From Gorsachius magnificus (lineage: Eukaryota; Chordata; Aves; Pelecaniformes; Ardeidae): 64,000 nucleotides of DNA. A program made the position numbers and the translations under genes. Within the stretch, counting starts at the first letter, position 1; each line of letters opens with the position of its first letter. The stretch lies in contig CM067109.1 in NCBI GenBank assembly GCA_034008185.1, positions 58,272,801 through 58,336,800 on the forward strand. The letters are read 5' to 3'. The notes beneath the pieces were generated by a model. The model was given only the letters and a program-made list of their open reading frames with translations, was not told the origin of the DNA and made no database searches. Positions 21,798 to 32,859 of the stretch are shown here, in pieces.

Positions 21798-22762
21798 ATC
21801 ACTGGGGTTGGAGTAGCTGCAGTGGCTGTGGCCGGGGTTGGAGTAGCTGCAGTGGCTGTGGCCAGAGTTGGAGTAGCTGCAGTGGCTGTGGCTAGGGTTG
21901 GAGTAGCTGCAGTGGCTGTGGCCGGGGTTGGAGTAGCTGCAGTGGCTGTGGCTAGGGTTGGAGTAGCTGCAGTGGCTGTGGCCAGAGTTGGAGTAGCTGC
22001 AGTGGCTGTGGCCAGGGTTGGAGTAGCTGCAGTGGCTGTGGCCGGGGTTGGAGTAGCTGCAGTGGCTGTGGCCTTATCATCAGATCCAGAGACTTTCTGT
22101 TCCCTTTGGATGTGTTGAATCATGTTGAACAGGGTTCGGTAAGCATGGGCCAGGCCCCAGCACATTGCAGTGATTTGTGTTTGCTTAGAATTGCCAGGGT
22201 GACAGCATACCTTTTCCAAATACTCTACCAGTTTTTCAGGATTCTGCACTTGTTCAGGAGTGAATTTCCAAAACATTGGAGGTGCCCATCGTTCTAGGCA
22301 TTTACCCACACTACCCCAAATACCCTTCCACTCATAACTATCCAGCCCTGGGGCAGACATCTGGATGGTATTATTAAGTTGCTTACTAACTTTGGACAAA
22401 ACTGAAACAATATTCCAAATAGATATCAATAGATATACCTTAACTATCCAAGGATGTTCAAGATACTGAAAAGTTATTGTAATGAAGGAGGAAACATCAT
22501 CAAAGAAGGCAGAAAAAGTGCCATTCTGTATTTCCTCCAGAACAAACTTTTCAGAGTCCCATGTATAATTGCTAATATTCCCCGCAAGGTGGTACCCAAA
22601 GTGCAGTACAGACTTCGACGTGAAACCCAAATACCAGATAAAGCTCAAGGTCATTGTTTTAATAACAAGTTTCCCAAGCAAAACATGTCTGGTCACCACA
22701 GAGCATAACAAACTGCAAAAACCAACACCAACTTTTAACAAGTACAGCAAAGGAGGGAGCAT
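21704..22762 (-). pseudogene. gag: Provirus gag-position N-terminal reading frame with hydrophobic leader and Pro/Thr/Ala repeat
   Basis: The first reading frame after the primer site. The open frame reaches 22816 with a GTG, but its first ATG is at 22762-22760, giving 352 codons. Residues about 2-22, 26-46 and 106-122 are strongly hydrophobic, and three N-x-S/T sequons fall between them (residues 62, 65 and 80). Residues 140-225 are more ordinary and helical (KLVEYLEKVCCHPGN...AHAYRTLFNMIQ). Residues 231 to about 325 are a decapeptide repeat of Ala, Thr and Pro encoded by a 30-bp minisatellite. The hydrophobic, membrane-like start is not what a classical matrix domain looks like. Position and linkage make it gag by default, but its function is unknown. 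The frame ends at 21704-21706, having parted from the capsid frame at about 21735-21755. Confidence 0.7.
21781..22073. repeat. 30-bp minisatellite inside gag, about 10 units
   Basis: Units beginning GAGTAGCTGCAGTGGCTGTG start at 21811, 21841, 21871, 21901, 21931, 21961, 21991, 22021 and 22051 (the last partial), with a degenerate unit at 21781. The variation is concentrated in the last ten bases (GCCGGGGTTG, GCCAGAGTTG, GCTAGGGTTG and GCCAGGGTTG types). The unit is a multiple of three, so it keeps the gag frame and encodes an Ala/Thr/Pro decapeptide on the minus strand. Confidence 0.95.
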
Positions 22763-22883
22763 GGTGCAGATCGGATAAGCTAAGATCAAGAACAAATGAA
22801 TCAAATTGCAACCCACAACTATTTAACAGATATAAATTCCTTAATATACTCCGGTTACTCTGTTGTTATCTCAAGCCCTTCAG

Positions 22884-22901
22884 GCCCCACGTTGGGCGCC
22901 A
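22884..22901 (-). promoter_or_regulatory. Primer-binding site, lysine-tRNA type
   Basis: On the minus strand, TGGCGCCCAACGTGGGGC begins 8 nt after the 5' LTR. It has the TGGCGCCC start of lysine-tRNA primer sites, and the whole 18-mer corresponds to the tRNA-Lys(1,2) type known from several betaretroviruses. Confidence 0.88.
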
Positions 22902-22909
22902 AAAAGGAC

Positions 22910-23483
22910 TGTCGTGGTTTAACCCGGCTGGCAACTAAGCACTACGCAGCTGCTCGCTCACTCCCCCCCCTCCCTCAGTGGGATGGGGGAGAGAATCGGG
23001 AAGGGGAAAAAAGGTTAGAGCCGAGGGCTGAGATAAAGACAGTTTAATAAGAGAAAATAATAATAATAGTAATAATGAGAATGATAACAAAATATACAGA
23101 ACATACAAAGCGAATGATGCACAATGCAATTTCTCACCACCCGCCGACCGATGCCCAGCCCATCCCGAGCAGCGATCAGTACCCGAGCAGCGATCACTCC
23201 CCCCGCGACCGACCAACCCACCAACCCCCCCCCCGGCATGACGTTATATGGTATGGAATAGCTCTTTGGACAGTTTGGGTCCTAGCTGTGCTGTACTCCC
23301 AGCTTGTTATGCACCTGGCCGAGCAGGAGAAGCTCAAAAAGTCCTTGAACAGTCTGAGCACTGCTTGGCAACAACTAAAAACATCAGTGTGTTATCAACA
23401 TTCTTCTGGCACTAAATCCAAAGCACAGCACTATGCTAGCTTCTGTGAAGAAAATTAACTCTATCCCAGCTGAAACCAGGACA
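22910..23483 (-). repeat. 5' LTR of the provirus (574 bp)
   Basis: TG at 22910 and CA at 23483 on +, nearly identical to the 3' LTR. Differences are spread along it (near the outer edge, in the C-rich block and in the last third). The three extra bases are single-base indels in an A-run, in the C/G-rich block and in a C-run. It is the promoter-bearing copy for the proviral transcript, which would run toward lower coordinates. Confidence 0.93.
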
Positions 23484-23488
23484 GGAAT
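23484..23488. repeat. Target-site duplication GGAAT, right copy
   Basis: GGAAT directly follows the CA of the right LTR and matches the left copy at 16506-16510. Confidence 0.9.
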
Positions 23489-23611
23489 CTGTTTGATCAA
23501 ATGACAGGCTTCAGAGAAAGCAGTGAAACCATCTTGCATGTTTTGAGTGTGGCACTAGCAAAAGATACATTTTCTCAAGAGGCAGATGTCAGGAGAATGC
23601 AATTCCCCAAC

Positions 23612-23669
23612 CCTTTAGTCCATATAATGATGAATTGGATCCTTTAGTCCATATAATGTTGAGTTGGAA
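23612..23669. repeat. 29-bp tandem duplication
   Basis: CCTTTAGTCCATATAATG recurs at 23612 and 23641 inside two 29-bp copies with three mismatches, just outside the provirus. It is a local duplication of no evident function. Confidence 0.85.
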
Positions 23670-26600
23670 AGGTTGATTGTGACAGTAAAAGTTGATTGGA
23701 AGAGAAGTCTGACCTTACTGAATATGAAAAGAAGATGGTATCTTGATTCTTTACCAAAACCCCCTTGCTTCCTTCCTTACTAAAGATAATGCATAAAGGG
23801 AATGATTAGTCACAGCTGTGGTTTCCTTTTGAACTTGTGATTATATCTGTTTTGATTATATGCATATATATATGTATATGCATATAAGGCATAAATGCTT
23901 TGCTGACCTCTTTGGCAAGGGTAACAATCTACTAAAAATGAAGAAACTTCAATGAATGGATTTTGAGATACTACCTGTGTTGATGCCCTTGGAGAAATAA
24001 AAAAAAAACAAGAGAACAAACCTGTACTCAGTGGATGGGTCATAACTAATTAACTTGTAGCCAGTAGATTATTAGGCCTAATCATTAAACTCTTGTTTCA
24101 ACATTTCAGTCATTGTGAAATTGAGAGGTGCTGTAGTTATTGAAAGGGAAAGAATATGATTTCACCAGCATAGGAAAGAGTTGTTTTTCAAGAGGCATGT
24201 TCAACAGAGAAGCCAAAAGGTGAAAAAAATCCATCAAAAAAGCTATAGCAGGTTTTTAAAAATTACTTCCACTTAAAGCTGAAGAAATGATCAAAAATTT
24301 AAATTTATTTGAAGTGGTCTCTTTCTTTTTAGCTGAGTTCAAGAGGGACTCAGCAGGCCCGTGTTCTTTGCTAGAGCCCAGCCTAACTATTCAACTTCAA
24401 AATGTGAACAATTGAACACCTAGATTTTTCATTTAGAATAAAGGAGGACGTGGTATGGGGTTAAACATGTTATTAATAGAAAAATGGTTGTTATCTAATT
24501 ACAAGTTTCACAGAACTGTTCAACAGAAGGAATTGATTACTGTACATCGCTGCATTCTGAACAGCTCTCCTAATTTTAAGATATTTCACTATAATTTTAT
24601 GTGTATCCTTGCAAGAGGCAAGAGTAGCTGCCTTTTGATTGTACTGTGTCTATTTCTACAAATGCAAATACTGCTTGTTTTGAAGAGGAAGGATTGGTGG
24701 AGGTCTGTGTAGCGGTGTTTCTATGAGGAGTCACAGGTTTACTACCACTGCAAGCCAGATACATCCCCTAGGCTTTCCCTTCTGTCTGAGAGGCACACAT
24801 TTCTGTACAGTGAGGGTACTGCTTCCACATGCATTTAAAAAAACCAGAAGTATTTTTAAAAAAAGTTCTGCTCATATGGCCATTTCACAAGTGTCTTCAA
24901 TGTTAAGATGTATTTATAAGACTCCTTATTTCCATGGAATTCCATGGAAAATCCAAATATTATTGTCCAGAAACTTTTCCAAGTATTGCAAAAAGTAGGG
25001 CTTAGGTTAATAATTGTGGAGCAGAGTGATTACACCATCCATTACACTGCCAGAAGGCTCCTGGATGGTCTGAGTGGAAGGGGAGGATATTTCTAAACTA
25101 AAAAAAAATATGGTTTTCAGTTAAAACACCACCTAAGTGGCAAAGTTGTTTGCTGGCATTAAGAAAGGGCAGTCCTTGTCCTAAAGAGCTATGCTGCACA
25201 ATCAAGGAAGCAGGGGGAGAGAGAACTCAATGGACCAGTACAAATAAGGCAGTGTTTTCTATGCAAGTTAATGACAGCATCAACAGAGCAATATAACTGA
25301 AGCTCTAAGTATAAGTGAGTCTAGTCAGAATATTGTTAAGAGAAGCTGGGTTACAACAGAAGACAAGGAAACAAAGGTCATTTTGATATTTACTTTTATT
25401 TTTCTGCCTATCAAAGGACAAAATGTCACATAAAATCACTGCAAATGAGTTGGAAATGTAAGACCCTAGGGAATCCATTCAACAGCATGCTTCTCTCTGT
25501 GCTGAGCTTCAAGCATGCGATGAGTCCACAAATTTGTGCCAAGAAGGGATGTTTGCACATTTTCTGCAACTGTTTTCCTAATCAATATTAGAAATTAAGC
25601 ACCAGTACTGGGAAAAATAAGAGTGGGAAAATAAAAAGGTAATTTCAAGTCTTTCTAAACTTATCTCAAAAGCAAACAAAAAGTCCAGTACACCAAAGAT
25701 AGACTGTAAAGAACCGCTCGCTGCTCACTCAGGCTGTCTGCAGGAAGGTTTGCTCGGGCATAGTCAGTGTGCTGAGATTTTCACCACTATTTTAGTGAAA
25801 GACAATGTATGAACTTTATAATTACTCTTGTGAGGTGGGGAAAGTCACTCATAACAGCCTACGAAAATAAAGAAGCCTTTAATCAAGACTGATCAGGGGA
25901 TACTAGAAAAGTGGCCTGTCATATGTGCTTTTTTTGGAAAGATGTATTAGAATTGAAGTAGGGTGGGGTTTTTTGTATTCAGGTAAGACTTCTGAGGAAT
26001 GGTAGCCTATAAGCAGGAAAGTACCATGAGGACACAGCTTCAAAGAAAACCTGTAAATGAAAGAGTCACCCTTCATTTTCAGAGATGCAAGACAGGAAAA
26101 ACTTTCTTAAAGGATGGTGTCTTTTTAACCAGTTAGAAAGTATCAGAAAACCATTCCTTGAAAGAGGACTAATTCTTTCACTACTGTTTGACAAAATACA
26201 TTGGAAATGCTGCATTTGTCACATTTACCTTATTAGTACTTTCACATCAGCCATCTTCTGTACCAGTTGGACAGGTTCTCCTGTTTCTCTTCGTGAATGC
26301 TCTTCTGGTCCTTTTGGCTTTTCCCTGACAAAACAAATAATAAATTTGCAGTGGGCTAGAAAAAGGCACCCATAGTTTCAGAATGTTATTTCCAAAAATT
26401 TGAGCTCTGGTGCCACCTTGTGAGTAAGTTGAGAACAAGGACAAGGAAATGTGTTAGAGCAGAAATTCAGTAGCAAACAAGCAAAAATGTTATCTGGGCA
26501 CTGTTTTCCGTCCTAAACCTGATCAGTTTATTATGGAAAATGGGGCTTCACACCACACCCCCCCCCCGCCCCGCCCCCAGTATCTGGGTTTTTTGAGCTC

Positions 26601-29600
26601 TGGTTTCAAAAGGAAAGAGAAGGGAACAAATTAACTAGGACTAGCTGATGTATTTTGAAGGGGAGATACAAAGAGATATTTCTAAGAGCACTGTGACAGA
26701 CAATTGTAGAATATGAAAAAAAAAACCAAACCACACCACCAATCCCTCACCCCCCCCGCAACCCGCATCAAATGTGTATGGGTGCTTACACAAAAACCTG
26801 CACTTGAAAGAGATACTCACTCTACCCACAGCCTGTCTTTCTGTCTCTTGCATGATACACAGGAGGTTCTGAGCAGATGTGTTTATGAAGTTATTATTCA
26901 GCAGATTTGGGCAAATAAGGGTACATTGTTAATAGATACCATAACAGAAGGTGCTATGGCAAGGTGATACAGCTGAACAGCCCTGTGTGTTTACCTAGCA
27001 TAAAGAGAAAAAGGTTTTTGAAATTAAGCTGGTTTTCCAACTCCATTCCGGAGGTGACTTGTGCAGAATGTTTTCAGTTGCTTTCTGCATTTATCATATT
27101 CTTCTTTTTGTTAAAATCATCAGAATAAGGTACACCAAAAGGTCTTTGAAAATCTGGCCTTTTAGTTTTTCAATGTCTTGGTTTGCAATCTATTGAAATA
27201 CCTCCTTCATTCAGCTGGACCACGTATAGAAAAGCTAAACAAATGGCTTGTAATGATTCAGATACTGTAAAAGTGGCAGCAATTTATCATGGCTAGAGAA
27301 GGTGATCATCACCATATTTAGTATTGTTTTCTATGCTATTCTTTACACATTAATGGATCAGGATGTTTCTGGATTTGTCTTAATAAAGAAGGGCAGAAAT
27401 TAGATCTTATAGGTTCTTTGATCATACTATGTAGAGACTTTCATTAAATTGTTCACTGTGATACTAATCTAGGTTTCCTGAACAGTTGTAGTTAATTAGT
27501 AGTCTGATATGCATTTTTATGACTCTAGCAATAATAACCTACACCTGCAATTAAATTCACTATGCCTTCCTTCTTATCCACATTAAATGATTGTGGGTCA
27601 TAATAAAAAAATGCCATTTGAGTTTTCAGATAGCTGATGAGTGTGAATTGATGAATGAGCAGAAATTTTGGACTTCTTACTGCTCAGTTTTATCTACTTT
27701 TCCTCCACCACCACTTACCATACTCTAACTTATGACAGAACTTGGCTGGTAAGGTACTGACAAATTTCTTATAAGCTTCTTGGGAGGCTATGTCAGACTT
27801 CAAGAAGACCAATTGAATTGGGAAGGTTCTGCTACTTTTGCAATTTACAGGAAAACTTTCCACTGTGTGGAGTCATTTGTGTTTAATTATGAGGATGATT
27901 AGGTGATTTTTAATTAATTTTTCTAGGTGTTTCACATTTCAGTAAGTATAAAGCTATTGAAAAACAAATACTTTTGATCTGTGAATTGATTATTTTATTT
28001 CCAGACTCTTTTATTCCAAATAATAAGGGGACATGAATGAGTACCATACATTGTTTATTATTCTTGCAAACACTATTCTGTTCTTCATAAAAGGCTGGGG
28101 GGGTTGTGATGGAATATTTGTTGCATTGTCTGAAATTATCAGTATGTGACATTGTTTGAAATTTATCAAGTTTGCCTCTATTTGATTGAGGTGAATACTT
28201 CTGGAATGTCTAAAAAGCATGATGCTTGGTCTTATGGAAAAGTGAAGATTTTTTTAATCCATGGTACATCAACCAGGTCTGGAACCAATGATATAGTTAG
28301 GTGTTTTCCTTTTTACCAAATGCAGGTATGAACATGTGGAAAATTACTTGCACTTGCTTAATCCCACTCCAAAAAATGTAAATCTTCGAATTTGGAATTT
28401 ATAATTTCAAGTTCATTTAATCTATATATTTATTTAGCCTATTAATAAGGAAAATACACAAATGTAGTATATGAAACCTACAAATACACAATTCAAAACT
28501 TACAATGACAAAGAAATCCCAAACTCCATAAATTAATTTGCAAAAGATAAACTGAAAAAAAAAAGAAGGCACTTCAATGAAGCATCAGCATTGTTAATTA
28601 CATAGCTTTACATTGGAGAATATTTCTACTTTTCCCCTTAATGCAGAATACAGAATGCTTTCATAAGATATGACTTGGCAGTAGGAGAAATTGTCCGTAC
28701 TGCCTGTAAACACTAGATGTAGCTGTTGGCACTTGCAGGAGAAAAGCACTTCCTTCTTGCCCCCCTCCAGAAAGTAGATATTTTGTTGGTTTTCATGTGT
28801 GGTGTTTTGTGTTTGTTTTTTTGTTTTGTTTTCTTTTGTTTTTAAACAAATCTTCATACTGTGGCTTTGTTTAAGATATTGGGGAGCCTCTTTCACAGTC
28901 CCTGGATTTGTCAGTCTCCCTTCCATTACACATGATACAAAAAGTTAAAGGATAAAATTTAAATATGAGTTGAGTTTTCATGAATAAATTATAAAGTAGT
29001 GATGTTTCAAAATAAGTTAAGATATACCCTGCCAGCAATCAGCCTGACATTGCAGCTAGAGTGGTGTAGTGCTGGTTTCTCTTGCAGCATCGATGCATTT
29101 TACATACCTAGGATATAGCAGTAATCCGATCAGCAGCAATTGCCGCAATACCAGATGGACCCCTAAAAATAGAAGTCCTCTAGTAATCTGTCTAGATTAT
29201 TGAATTCAGTGACCACTTGGCAATGTATCAGGGAACCCTTGCAGAACTGAATTAAAATATATCATAAAGTTTTATTTTCAGTGACAGCTAGAAATCTTCC
29301 ATATTCTGTTCTACCATTTTCATTGGAAATGCATTTATAAGGATACCTTATTTGCTATACTGCTTCTTAAGCTGTTTTTACAGCTACCAGTACCATAGTA
29401 AAATTCAAAATAATAATGACAGTGCCATTCTGTAATATTTTATTGGAATAGTTTAATTCAGAAAATACAATGTAAAACTTTAATTTCCTTATCAACATAA
29501 ATAAGGTATAAATGTAAGCACATACAAAACTTTTAGCATGGTTAAGAGAAGTATGTTTGCAGGCACATGTATTTGTATTTAGATGCTTTTCAAATGTATA

Positions 29601-30920
29601 ATTGTAAAATGTGCATTTAGGGAGAGAGACAGAAAGGATGAATATGGCAGTGGACAGCGTCATGCATTTTCCTGGTTTTCATGTTACATTTGCACCCCGT
29701 GAATGAAAAAAAACGGAAGCCAGAGGTCTGATGTTGCTTTTCTTTTCTAGCTGATAAATGCAAACAAATAGTTAATATAATAAAGTGGTAGTTATAGGAG
29801 AGTGTTATTGACGACTGTTGACATGCGCATGCACCAGTACATCTATGAATGTTGTAAGACTGAGAGATGCATGAAGATTTGGGTTTAGTTTACTGTTGGT
29901 GAAAGCATTTTATTTGTTAATAATATGAATTGCATTATACATGCAAACTACTGGTAGGAAAATGACATCTACACCCCTATCTGAAGGATAATAAATACCC
30001 TGCAAAAACAAATAACCTGTCACAGAAGTGTCATCCACTCCCTTGTCCTTTGCGCCCATCTCCTGTTCTCAGTTGTGCCTCTGTGACTTTATATAGTTTT
30101 TAGTGGAATTGTTGTGGAACAAATACACCTATATCAACGTTTGTAGATCTGTATGTGGTACTCAGCCTCCATGCTACCCAGCTAATGTGCACAGAAACTC
30201 TGATAGCTTGTCCAGACATCTTGCTTTCAAAGCATGGCAAATGCCTGATCCAGGCAGCAGTGGAGTAGATAGTCAATATAATAAACAGTCTAATGGTCAG
30301 AGTGATAGGGTTATAGGTGTTTAAACAAAACCAGAAGTTTTGCCATGAGGAACTCCAGAATTCAAAGTAAAATTAATCCCTGAAGCATTAAGTTAATAGT
30401 GAACTGCACTGTTTTTTTTAGGCATCTTTCCCTTTTTAGCTAGGGGAAATTCACTCCAGCCACCGAGCCAGGAGAAAAACAGTAGTTTTTACCCTTTCTG
30501 AAGTTTTCCTGTTTTATCTGATTTTCTCCACAAGGGGGATCTTCTCACCTCTTTTTCTGCCCTCTGGTTTCACTCCTTGACTTCTGCTTCTATATACCTG
30601 GTCCCATGCCGCTGCTGACTTCAAAACAGTTTTGCTCTCACTGTGCCAGCCTCATAAAATAGGTTGTTTGTTGGCTACTGCCCCTGAAGTCTTTAAAAAC
30701 ATAAACAACTCATATCCCCTGGTCTTCCTTTCTCCTCTGGTTCCCAAACAGCTGAGGAGCACAGGGCTGTGCTCCACAGCAAAGGGCTGTGCTCTACCTA
30801 GAGCAGAATTCACTATAGTGATTAATTAGCACATTACACTGTGTTAGGAGCAGGTAAGTACTTTCAATGGCCACGTAAGGATTTGCAACCCCATGGCAGA
30901 GTGGGAACGTGGGGAGCCTT
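23670..30920. other. Intergenic, no gene seen
   Basis: A+T-rich single-copy sequence. All open frames are short and lack family signatures or splice-supported structure. A C-run block at 26557-26578 is listed separately. No LTR or CR1 sequence is recognised. Confidence 0.5.
26557..26578 (-). repeat. C-rich block, potential G-quadruplex on the minus strand
   Basis: C-runs of about 10, 4 and 5 separated by single G residues. The first run is long enough to supply two G-tracts on the complementary strand. It is isolated in A+T-rich flanks. Confidence 0.6.
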
Positions 30921-31008
30921 CTCCTCTCCCTCTCCCTCTCCCTCTCCCTCTCCCTCTCCCTCCCCTCTCCCTCTCCCTCTCCCTCTCCCTCTCCCTCTCC
31001 CTCTCCCT
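30921..31008. repeat. (TCTCCC)n hexanucleotide array
   Basis: About 14-15 copies of a pyrimidine-only hexamer over 88 bp, with one phase interruption around 30959-30966. The complementary strand is pure purine (GGGAGA). The C-runs are only three long, so triplex or G-rich structures are possible. It lies in intergenic DNA. Confidence 0.95.
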
Positions 31009-32835
31009 GGTATTCCTTCTTCCCTTTTTTAATTTTTTACACTTCACAAAAGACATTTCTGCATTTGGCTGTACTTCACTGACATTGTACTGTCATAAGT
31101 TATCTGTTTGCTCTCTTTGTGTCAGCTTTCCTTTCAGACATTGTCTTCTGGATCTCTATTTATCATTGGAGTCTTCTCTCTTTCTCTCTTCATCTTCCAT
31201 GCTGATGACTCTCTTATGGCCTTACCCCCATAAATCTTTAGTCTCATCTCTCCAGTTGACTTGCAGCTCTGGCTTCACTCGCTCAGCTGAGAGGCTAGTA
31301 ATTTGTTTTGCCTTTTGTACAGCATAGTTTTCTTGCTGATCTTCCTGTTACTTCTTTGACATTGTCTGTTTGTCCACCCTCTCTGGTGCTGTTCACTAGG
31401 ACTTTCATCAGCAGTGATGCATTTTCTCTCTCCCCTTCTCTCTTCCTTCCTACTTACTATAGTTTTGATTCTTTTCCTCCTTACCTTGTTTTCCCACCTA
31501 GACTTTTCTCCTGCCCTACTGCAAGGCTGGCAGTCGTACACCAAACCTTTGTTTCCCCTTCTCCATCCACTTTTACAGCTTTTCTTCTGGAACTGTGAAG
31601 ACTACAGTGACACATAGCAAGCCAACTCTTTCCACTACTAAGTCACACTCTTCCCTTCATGCCTGCTCCTTCAGTGCTAGCCAATTACAGGAGATTGCTC
31701 CTGCCTGATTTCATATTTTATGATGAACTAGGTGCAGGTGCATGAGGGCACCCAATGTGCACACTTATGGTACAAATGAAAGAGACAGATGAGAGATGGA
31801 CAGACAGGAATTGTCTGTTATTAATGTCTATCATCCACCAGGTGGTCATTAATCCTTAAGGAAAACATTGTACTTGGATATTTATTCTTATATCACCACA
31901 ACTTTCTTTTTCTATTTAATTCTGTTTTTCTGTATCTATATAGCTCTACTTCCCAGGCAGGTGCAGGATGAATGAGCTGTCACTTAACAAATTACAAGAG
32001 CTGATGTAAGAAGATGTACTTTATTATGAATAGTAGTTCTGTATCTCTGTTTCAAAACTTCTTCTTTCTCCTAGGGGTAAATAAATTGTGGTCCATACAT
32101 TCGTGTTAATCTTTTCAGCTGAATTTGAGTCATATGAATCCAAAGAGGTTTTTTTTAAGGCAGAATGTTGTATATCCCCAAAGCCTTAAATTATGCATAC
32201 AAATGGAAAAGTCTCCAGATCTTTCTACTTGCAAAATTCTGCAGAACTGAGTTAAATTCTATGCAATTCTGTAGGCTGGGTGAAAATTGTCTTTCAAATG
32301 CATGGAATTTGTCAAACACGGATCTATTAAATCTGTCTGGATACATTCTGGGATGTTTGTATGCCACAAATATGTGGTTTTTTTCTTTTCAGACAAAGAA
32401 AGGAGCCAGGAATTCTCTTTATGCACACTCTTTAAGGAAAAAGTTAAGCTATCAAAGCCGCTATCCTGAAGGTGAAAATATGGTTTATTGCATCTAATTG
32501 GTAATTGTCTGAGGTGAAGATTAAATACTGGTACTGTAAGAGAAATGAGTATGTCTGTACCATTTACTTACTGAGAATCAAAGCCTTGTTCAAAACAGGC
32601 ATATTTTCACTGAATGTATTTGTATCTACGCATAACTGGTATTCTTTTGTCATATTCATTGTCCTGTACATGGAAAATATAAAATTGCATTAGAAAGTAT
32701 GGAAAAGTAAATTCTTAAAACCTAGTTGCTCTTGGATGGTTTGTTTGCTTGCTTTAAAAAAAGGAAATATAACTTGGCACTATATAGGAAGCCGTTTTTT
32801 AATTCTTAGTAGTTCCACATGCTTGGGGATTCTCT

Positions 32836-32859
32836 CCCCCCCCGCCCGCCCCCCGCCCC
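32836..32859 (-). repeat. C-run block, potential G-quadruplex on the minus strand
   Basis: Runs of C8, C3, C6 and C4 separated by single G residues, giving four G-tracts with one-base loops on the complementary strand. Confidence 0.65.

Larger units (their letters stand above)
16511..23483 (-). mobile_element. Complete ERV-L-like endogenous retrovirus (LTR-gag-pro-pol-LTR), env-less, coding-defective
   Basis: A 6973-bp provirus read on the minus strand. Two LTRs (16511-17081, 3' LTR; 22910-23483, 5' LTR) bound the internal region. The identical pentamer GGAAT flanks both ends (16506-16510 and 23484-23488), a 5-bp target-site duplication. A primer-binding site lies 8 nt inside the 5' LTR and a purine tract abuts the 3' LTR. 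Order: gag, pro, reverse transcriptase, RNase H, integrase. Only about 400 bp separate the integrase stop (17481) from the 3' LTR, so there is no room for env or a dUTPase. The 5-bp duplication, absence of env and character of pol suggest class III (ERV-L) rather than alpha- or betaretroviruses. The lysine primer site is less typical for that class. The LTRs differ by about five substitutions and three indels, so the insertion is recent. The reading frame is broken at several places. Confidence 0.93.

Noticed and set aside
21750..22118. + strand open frame of Val-Gly-Ala repeats resembling elastin
   Set aside because: It is the complementary reading of the 30-bp gag minisatellite. Because the unit is a multiple of three, every frame tends to stay open. 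It has no promoter or homology beyond composition.
30841..31327. Open frames on both strands with Pro/Ser/Leu or Arg/Glu repeats
   Set aside because: They come from the TCTCCC hexamer array, which has no stop codons in several frames, and are not genes.
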